Source: Kribbella sandramycini (lineage in GTDB: Bacteria > Actinomycetota > Actinomycetes > Propionibacteriales > Kribbellaceae). Taken from it: a stretch of 64,000 nucleotides of DNA. The notes beneath the pieces were generated by a model. It did no database searches and had not been told where the DNA came from. It saw only the letters and a program-made list of their open reading frames with translations. Position numbers and translations under genes: made by a program. The stretch lies in the NCBI RefSeq assembly GCF_013131805.1, contig NZ_JABJRC010000010.1, forward strand, positions 1-64,000. The letters are read 5' to 3'. Below, in pieces: positions 59,149-64,000 of this stretch; within the stretch, counting starts at the first letter, position 1, and every line of letters starts with the position of its first letter.

Positions 59149-60449
59149 TGGCACCCCACCTCGCCCCCACGATTTCGCCCCGCCTGTTGATGTGGCAGCG
59201 CGTCCGCGAGTACGCCGTCCCACAGTCCATGATCGAGACCGCGACCGCGCGGCGTACTGCCGGTGACTGGGCAGGCGCATGCGCCGCCGCCCGTGTCGAC
59301 ACCGATCTCGATCTGCGTGCCGTGCGTGACCGCTACGGCTCAGAGCTCGTCACTCGCCTACGTGCGGATCTGCGCCGGTTGGCGCCAGACCTGCTCCGGT
59401 GGCACATGCCTCGGATCGCACCCGACGGCCGGCTCAGACCGGGGCTGTCTGTTGCGCTGAGCCGTTACCAGACTGGTGGCGCCACACCACTGCAATTGGT
59501 GGTGCGGACGCCGCCTGCCTGGGCGGACGGCGGGCAGCGGATGTCGTTGTCGCTTTGGGATAGCGCGCCAGCCCGTCCGCATCCGGACCGGCGCTTCCGG
59601 CTTGACCTGCACCGACACCTCTGGGACGCGACGCGCTGCGGCGAGCTGGCCCGGCGATGCGGGGCGTTCCTGGAACCAACGGAAGACCACGCTGCGGCAC
59701 TGGGTCTGCCGACTACTAGCTCCTGGGCGCTGGCTCGCTGGCCAGCCGAGGCCGAACTGCTGCTGGGGACGGAGAGCCGTCGGCGCTTCGTCGTACGGCT
59801 CAGTCCACGGAGACGTGCGGTATTTGAGCTAGTGGCACCTGATGAGAGCCATCTCCCGATGCTGCGGCAACTGCAGGGTGTTCTGCCTTCGCAAGAGCTG
59901 CCTGTGCTGCCAGAAGCGGCCGCACGGCTCCTGCCAGATCTGGAGCTACTCCGAGCCGGGTTGCTGACCTCTGATCGACTCCACCCGCTTGTCGGTCCCG
60001 CGCTAGCAGCAGTCGTGCCCGCAACCGCTTCGGTGCAGAGCACCAGAGCCAGCGATCCACACGTGGTGGAGTGCCGCGGCGACGTCCACCGAATAGCGCT
60101 CCGGGACGGCGTACTAGCCGCAGTCGATCACGACGCGGAACAACTGCGCCGCGAGGGACTGTTGGTCGCGTTGGGTGGGCCCGCACTGCCCTGTCTACGA
60201 GCAATCGACGCCGTACAACGCGATCCGGACGAACTGCCCGCAGTTCAGGACCGCATCAGGCACGGCGACCTCAACGGCGCATTGGACGTGGTCGAAGCGC
60301 TTCTCGGGCCTAGAGCGATCTTGGACGCCGGTCCGCTCCGACAGGAGCTCCAGTTGGCGGCGGCCCGCCGCGTCGACCACGGGCTCTTCCGCACCGGCCT
60401 AGCCCTACGTTTCGCACATCTTCGGAACGAGCACCGCCTCGTTCCCTGA
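59148..60449 (+). CDS. Unknown first protein of the MoxR-VWA cassette
   Basis: A 433-residue, mostly soluble protein rich in Arg, Leu and Ala. It shows no motif I recognise. It contains patches such as R-F-V-V-R-L-S-P-R-R-R-A-V-F and two W-rich segments near 100-130. Its position directly before a MoxR AAA gene and a metallopeptidase-VWA gene suggests a client or adaptor protein for this ATPase. The ATG at 59148 overlaps the leader ORF stop; an AAGGTGAG site lies upstream. Confidence 0.68.
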   Translation: MAPHLAPTISPRLLMWQRVREYAVPQSMIETATARRTAGDWAGACAAARVDTDLDLRAVRDRYGSELVTRLRADLRRLAPDLLRWHMPRIAPDGRLRPGLSVALSRYQTGGATPLQLVVRTPPAWADGGQRMSLSLWDSAPARPHPDRRFRLDLHRHLWDATRCGELARRCGAFLEPTEDHAAALGLPTTSSWALARWPAEAELLLGTESRRRFVVRLSPRRRAVFELVAPDESHLPMLRQLQGVLPSQELPVLPEAAARLLPDLELLRAGLLTSDRLHPLVGPALAAVVPATASVQSTRASDPHVVECRGDVHRIALRDGVLAAVDHDAEQLRREGLLVALGGPALPCLRAIDAVQRDPDELPAVQDRIRHGDLNGALDVVEALLGPRAILDAGPLRQELQLAAARRVDHGLFRTGLALRFAHLRNEHRLVP

Positions 60450-60460
60450 ACACACCTCAC

Positions 60461-61681
60461 GTGATGCATATGACTCTTAGCACCTGCACGCCCTCGCAGC
60501 TGTCGGTTGCCGATGACCTCTTGGCGCTGTTGCGGACAACCACGACCGAACCACGCTCTGACGAGCAACTCGAGGCTCTCACGCTGGCGGTGGCTGCCGA
60601 CCTGCCAGTGCTGCTGTGGGGCGAGCCGGGCATCGGTAAAACCGCAGTTCTGGCCCAGCTCGCAGCATCCCTCGATCTGCCACTGACAACAGTGATCGCC
60701 AGCGTCCACGAGCCGACCGACTTTTCCGGCCTCCCGATCATCGGCGACGACCCTGCGGTGCAGGGCGTGCCGATGGCGCCACCGCAGTGGGCTGTGGATC
60801 TCGTGCGGGCAGGGCGCGGCCTCCTTTTTCTCGATGAGCTCTCTACTGCCGCACCGGCCGTTCAAGCCGCGCTGCTCCGGGTTGTCCTGGAGCGACGGGT
60901 CGGAGCTCTGCAACTGCCTCCCGGCATCCGAATCGTCGCCGCGGCCAACCCACGCGCGTCTGCGGCCGACGGCTGGGAGCTGAGCCCGCCGTTGGCGAAC
61001 CGATTCGTCCATCTGTACTGGGTGCACGATCGCGAGGTAGTAGTCCGCGGGCTGGGAGGTACCTGGCCCCACGCTGTACTCCCAGCGCTGGCACCCGAGC
61101 GTCTGCCGGAGGCTGTCGCCTACGCCCGCCGGGCGGTCTGTGGATTTCTGGAGGCCCGACCCACCCTCATCCACCGACTGCCGAACACCGAAACGCGGCG
61201 CGGCGGCGCATGGCCTTCGCCGCGGAGCTGGGAGACCGCTCTGACTCTGCTGGCCTTCGGCACCGTCGCAGCTGCTTCCCGCGAGGTACTCGCTCTGTTG
61301 GTGCGAGGTGCGGTCGGCGACGGCCCTGGCCTCGAACTGCTCGCCCACCTCGACCGTATGGAGCTGCCGGATCCAGAATCGCTGCTGGCCAATCCGACCG
61401 CCGCTGAACTGCCCGCCCGGGGAGACCTGCGCCAGGCGGCACTTGAGGCCGTCGTAGCTGCAGTCGGCGCACAGCCGGAGCGCGAGCGTTGGGAGGCGGC
61501 CTGGGCGGTCCTGATCCGGGCGCTGGAGACCGGCGTACCGGATCTGCTGGTCACTCCGGCGATGGCACTGGCCGAACTGCGACGTGACGACTGGGAGGTG
61601 CCGGATGCTCTGGAGAGGTTCGCCGGCGTCGTCGACCTTGCCCGGCTGTCCGACCAGTCCGTCGCGGGAGTACGCCGATGA
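60461..61681 (+). CDS. MoxR-family AAA ATPase
   Basis: A 406-residue AAA+ ATPase. Walker A is G-E-P-G-I-G-K-T (about 54-61), Walker B ends in L-F-L-D-E-L (about 125-130), and A-A-N-P-R near 163 is sensor 1. MoxR ATPases remodel or activate partner proteins together with a VWA-domain protein, which is the next gene. The start is uncertain: GTG at 60461, ATG at 60464 and ATG at 60470 are all in frame and none has a strong ribosome-binding site. The next gene overlaps its stop codon by 4 nt. Confidence 0.9.
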   Translation: MMHMTLSTCTPSQLSVADDLLALLRTTTTEPRSDEQLEALTLAVAADLPVLLWGEPGIGKTAVLAQLAASLDLPLTTVIASVHEPTDFSGLPIIGDDPAVQGVPMAPPQWAVDLVRAGRGLLFLDELSTAAPAVQAALLRVVLERRVGALQLPPGIRIVAAANPRASAADGWELSPPLANRFVHLYWVHDREVVVRGLGGTWPHAVLPALAPERLPEAVAYARRAVCGFLEARPTLIHRLPNTETRRGGAWPSPRSWETALTLLAFGTVAAASREVLALLVRGAVGDGPGLELLAHLDRMELPDPESLLANPTAAELPARGDLRQAALEAVVAAVGAQPERERWEAAWAVLIRALETGVPDLLVTPAMALAELRRDDWEVPDALERFAGVVDLARLSDQSVAGVRR

Positions 61682-62937
61682 CGCGGCGCGCGCTGGACGT
61701 CGAGAAGCTGTTGACCGCCCGGCTGCACGCAGCGAAGGTCCGCCCGTACCTGGCGGGCGCGTTGTTCGCGCTGCACGTGGTCGAAGACCGGTCGGTGCCA
61801 ACAATGGCCGTCGACGCGTACTGGCGTTGCTACGTATCACCCGGCTTCGTGCTGCAAACCCCTGTTGACGAGTTGGCGGGTGTCTGGGTGCACGAGGTCT
61901 CGCACCTGCTCCGGGATCACCACGGGCGTGGCGAGCGGTTCGCGCGCGAGCAAGCGGCGTACGGGCCGGGGGACCGGCTTCGTTTCAACATCGCCGCCGA
62001 TTTCGAGATCAACGACGACATCTATGGCGAGGGCCTCCCTTGGCCAGCAGGAGCGGCTATGCCCTCGATGTTGGGGCTACCTAATGACCTGCTGATGGAG
62101 GAGTACCTGCGGAGTGCTTCGCTGACCGGTCTGGCCGTGGAGTTGACGTGGTTGGACTGCGGCAGCGGCGCGGACGGCCGGGACAGGCCCTGGGAGCTAG
62201 GACCCGAGGGCGCAGACGGGCTTAGCAAGCAGCAGCGCGACGCAGTCCGGTTCCGGGTAGCTGAGGGGATCAAGCGTCGGCCTGGCAACGCGTCACGGTC
62301 TTGGCGGCGGTGGGCGGAAGAGGCGTTCCATCCACCGCAGCCATGGCGGCAGCTGCTGGGAGCTGCGGTCCGCTCGGCAGCCGGTGCACCGGGAGCGGGC
62401 GACGACCACAGCTACCGGCGCCCGTCCCGCCGGTCGGCCGCGGTGCCCGGCGTCCTACTGCCGAGCCTGCGCCGGAAGCCGCCCCGGGTCTGCGTAGTGA
62501 TCGACACGTCCGGCTCGGTGAGCGATGCCGAACTCGGAAGCGCCCTGCTGGAGGTAGCCGCCATCTCGCGCGCCGTAGGCGGCCGACGAGACCTCGTCTC
62601 AGTCATCTCCTGCGACGCGGCGGCCGGCGTCGCCGTCCCGCTCTGCCGAGCTGAAGACCTCGAACTACTCGGCGGCGGCGGAACAGACCTACGCGCCGGG
62701 TTCACCCGAGCTCTCCAAACTCGCCCCGACGTAGTCGTCGCCCTCACCGACGGCCAAACCCCATGGCCCACCACCCAGCCCGCCTGCCGCACCGTCGTAG
62801 GCCTCTTCCCCCGCCCAACCCCCCCACAACGAAACCGACCCCGACTACACCCCAGACCCCCCACCTCCCTGGGCCCGAGTAGTAACCATCGCCTGACGGC
62901 GGGCGCCTGGCGACGAACGACCACACACTGTCCTTGA
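61678..62937 (+). CDS. Metallopeptidase-like (DUF2201) / VWA-domain protein, frameshifted 3' end
   Basis: A 419-residue protein as read. The N-terminal domain has H72-E-V-S-H76 (HExxH zinc motif) and F-N-I-A-A-D-F-E-I-N-D-D near 102-113, typical of the DUF2201 putative metallopeptidase. The C-terminal domain is a von Willebrand A fold with MIDAS D276-T-S-G-S280. After about residue 380 the reading frame looks wrong. Deleting one C from the 7-C run at 62819-62825 gives a C-terminus ending P-P-P-P-W-A-R-V-V-T-I-A with a stop at 62894-62896, which fits the family. The start overlaps the MoxR gene. Confidence 0.88.
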   Translation: MTRRALDVEKLLTARLHAAKVRPYLAGALFALHVVEDRSVPTMAVDAYWRCYVSPGFVLQTPVDELAGVWVHEVSHLLRDHHGRGERFAREQAAYGPGDRLRFNIAADFEINDDIYGEGLPWPAGAAMPSMLGLPNDLLMEEYLRSASLTGLAVELTWLDCGSGADGRDRPWELGPEGADGLSKQQRDAVRFRVAEGIKRRPGNASRSWRRWAEEAFHPPQPWRQLLGAAVRSAAGAPGAGDDHSYRRPSRRSAAVPGVLLPSLRRKPPRVCVVIDTSGSVSDAELGSALLEVAAISRAVGGRRDLVSVISCDAAAGVAVPLCRAEDLELLGGGGTDLRAGFTRALQTRPDVVVALTDGQTPWPTTQPACRTVVGLFPRPTPPQRNRPRLHPRPPTSLGPSSNHRLTAGAWRRTTTHCP

Positions 62938-62989
62938 CCAGCGGAAACACCGGTCGGGTAGTCACTCGGAGAGTGGCGGAGCGCGGGGT

Positions 62990-64000
62990 TCAGTGAGAGT
63001 TCGCGCCGGCCCGCGACGTCAGAAGGAGTACTGCTGGGGTGGCGTCGAATGGCGCTGCGAAGTCAATTGCGGCGGTTGCCGGCACCGTCAGTTCGTCCGC
63101 ATGGACGGTTTCACGGGGGGTGACGCTGAACCATTCGACGTCGTAGGTTCCGGCCTCGAGAGCGAGGGTGAACGGCCCCTCGTCGGGCTGCAACGCGAGG
63201 TACTCCGTGCCGGGATTCGCTAACGCATAGCCGGTCGAGGACAGGTCGCCGCGGGGCGTCGACCGCAATAGGTCGATCCGTTCGGAGAAGCGCAATGTGT
63301 CGCCCATCGCGTACCGGCCGGCCTCGAACGTGTGGTAGCCGTCGCCGACAGGCTCGACTCCGTCGATGATCCCGAAATCCATCAGGATCGGGTGCTGCCC
63401 ACGCACGAACGACTTCCATGCCCACAATGCGTCGCCCATCCCAGGCGCGAAGTGGTCGGTGTCGGCGATCACGACCTTGCGGACGTCGTCGGCGGGCGGA
63501 TCGGTATACCACCGGCCGGTGAACTGCTGGTCGTCGAAACCGGGCGAGATCCAGTCGGCGGGGCTGTCGAACAGCACGTCGTTCACCTTGGTCTGGTCCG
63601 GGACGGGATATTGCATCGTCATCCCGATCGGGTGCGCGTCGTATCCCATCTCCTGCTCGTAGCGCTTCACCACGTCGATCACCCAGTACTGCCATTGGGT
63701 CGAGTCACCGATCGGGGTCTCGATGGTCGAACCGTCGGGAAACACCACCCGGTCGCCGTCGGCTCCGGAGGATTCGTTGGCGACCTCGTACAGCACGTTC
63801 GGCAGGTCGTGGACCGTATCGACAACTTGCCGAATATAGGCCTCTTGCAGTTCGCGCACGTGCGGGTCGAGCGGCAACACCTGGTAGTCGACGATGGACG
63901 AGATCCCGACCCCGTTGACGTTGCTGTCCGGATGGAACGGATGGCCCTCGACGTTGTCCGGCGAGGGGGTCAGGTGCAGCCCGAATCCCTCGAAAAGCAT
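62990..64000 (-). CDS. Glycoside-hydrolase-like protein (DUF4038/collagen-binding type), 5' end cut
   Basis: At least 336 residues, entering from the right edge of the window; the visible ATG at 64000 may be internal. The TIM-barrel part has V-L-Y-E-V-A-N-E-S (about residue 70-78), the N-E catalytic acid/base pattern of clan A hydrolases, plus P-I-G-M-T-M-Q-Y and L-M-D-F-G-I-I. The last ~80 residues (T-Y-D-V-E-W-F-S-V-T-P) match a putative collagen-binding/carbohydrate-binding domain. It likely acts on a polysaccharide; whether it is secreted cannot be seen here. Confidence 0.72.
   Translation of the reverse strand: MLFEGFGLHLTPSPDNVEGHPFHPDSNVNGVGISSIVDYQVLPLDPHVRELQEAYIRQVVDTVHDLPNVLYEVANESSGADGDRVVFPDGSTIETPIGDSTQWQYWVIDVVKRYEQEMGYDAHPIGMTMQYPVPDQTKVNDVLFDSPADWISPGFDDQQFTGRWYTDPPADDVRKVVIADTDHFAPGMGDALWAWKSFVRGQHPILMDFGIIDGVEPVGDGYHTFEAGRYAMGDTLRFSERIDLLRSTPRGDLSSTGYALANPGTEYLALQPDEGPFTLALEAGTYDVEWFSVTPRETVHADELTVPATAAIDFAAPFDATPAVLLLTSRAGANSH

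Overview
The window is GC-rich DNA with actinobacterial features: GTG/TTG starts, SigE-family ECF sigma factors, a deazaflavin (F420)-type reductase domain, Tat and lipoprotein signals, and TANNNT promoter boxes placed 6-8 nt before start codons. Gene content and order suggest a Propionibacteriales-type genome (Kribbella-like is my best guess), but no rRNA or marker gene is present to prove it. The first 52 bases are a pure G run, most likely an assembly or contig-edge artefact.

Region 1 (about 0.1-19 kb) is an ESX/type VII-like effector locus. Two small helical (WXG100-like) genes run leftward. A giant 4963-residue protein runs rightward. It carries three tandem ADP-ribosyltransferase modules, each with an R / S-T-S / Q-x-E catalytic set, a fourth module without a catalytic domain, a proline hinge, a further unassigned domain and long beta-repeat regions. 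A beta-helix plus AAA ATPase (EccA-like) gene overlaps its stop codon. The divergent promoters share a large nested inverted repeat. No ESX core gene and no obvious immunity gene lie nearby.

Region 2 (19-28 kb) is mostly housekeeping: a Tat-exported protein, upp, the tadA pair, tRNA-Ser(CGA), a K+/H+-type antiporter, a LytR_C protein, two PH-domain membrane proteins and a HerA-like ATPase.

Region 3 (28-46 kb) is signalling and transport: a diguanylate cyclase, three SigE-family sigma factors each followed by a coupled single-pass membrane protein, proline-rich wall proteins, a secreted SH3 protein, an XRE regulator, a secreted alpha/beta hydrolase, a degenerate resolvase-like protein, two MFS transporters, an HxlR regulator, a GNAT enzyme and the RNA-binding protein Tex.

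Region 4 (46-55 kb) centres on carbohydrate uptake: a DUF624/YesL-like membrane protein, a DeoR-HTH/LacI-sensor hybrid regulator and a three-gene sugar ABC transporter. These are interrupted by a two-gene unit encoding a putative HExxH metalloprotein. Operator-like repeats of TGATC/ATCAC occur in both the regulator and the transporter promoters. An MFS transporter lies downstream of the DUF624 gene.

Region 5 (55-64 kb) holds a methyltransferase, an F420-type reductase/hemerythrin fusion, a glycosyltransferase, a GNAT enzyme, an NmrA-like protein, and a three-gene cassette (unknown protein, MoxR AAA ATPase, metallopeptidase-VWA protein). That cassette is preceded by a tiny leaderless ORF, and its last gene appears frameshifted in a C run. 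The window ends inside a secreted glycoside-hydrolase-like gene.
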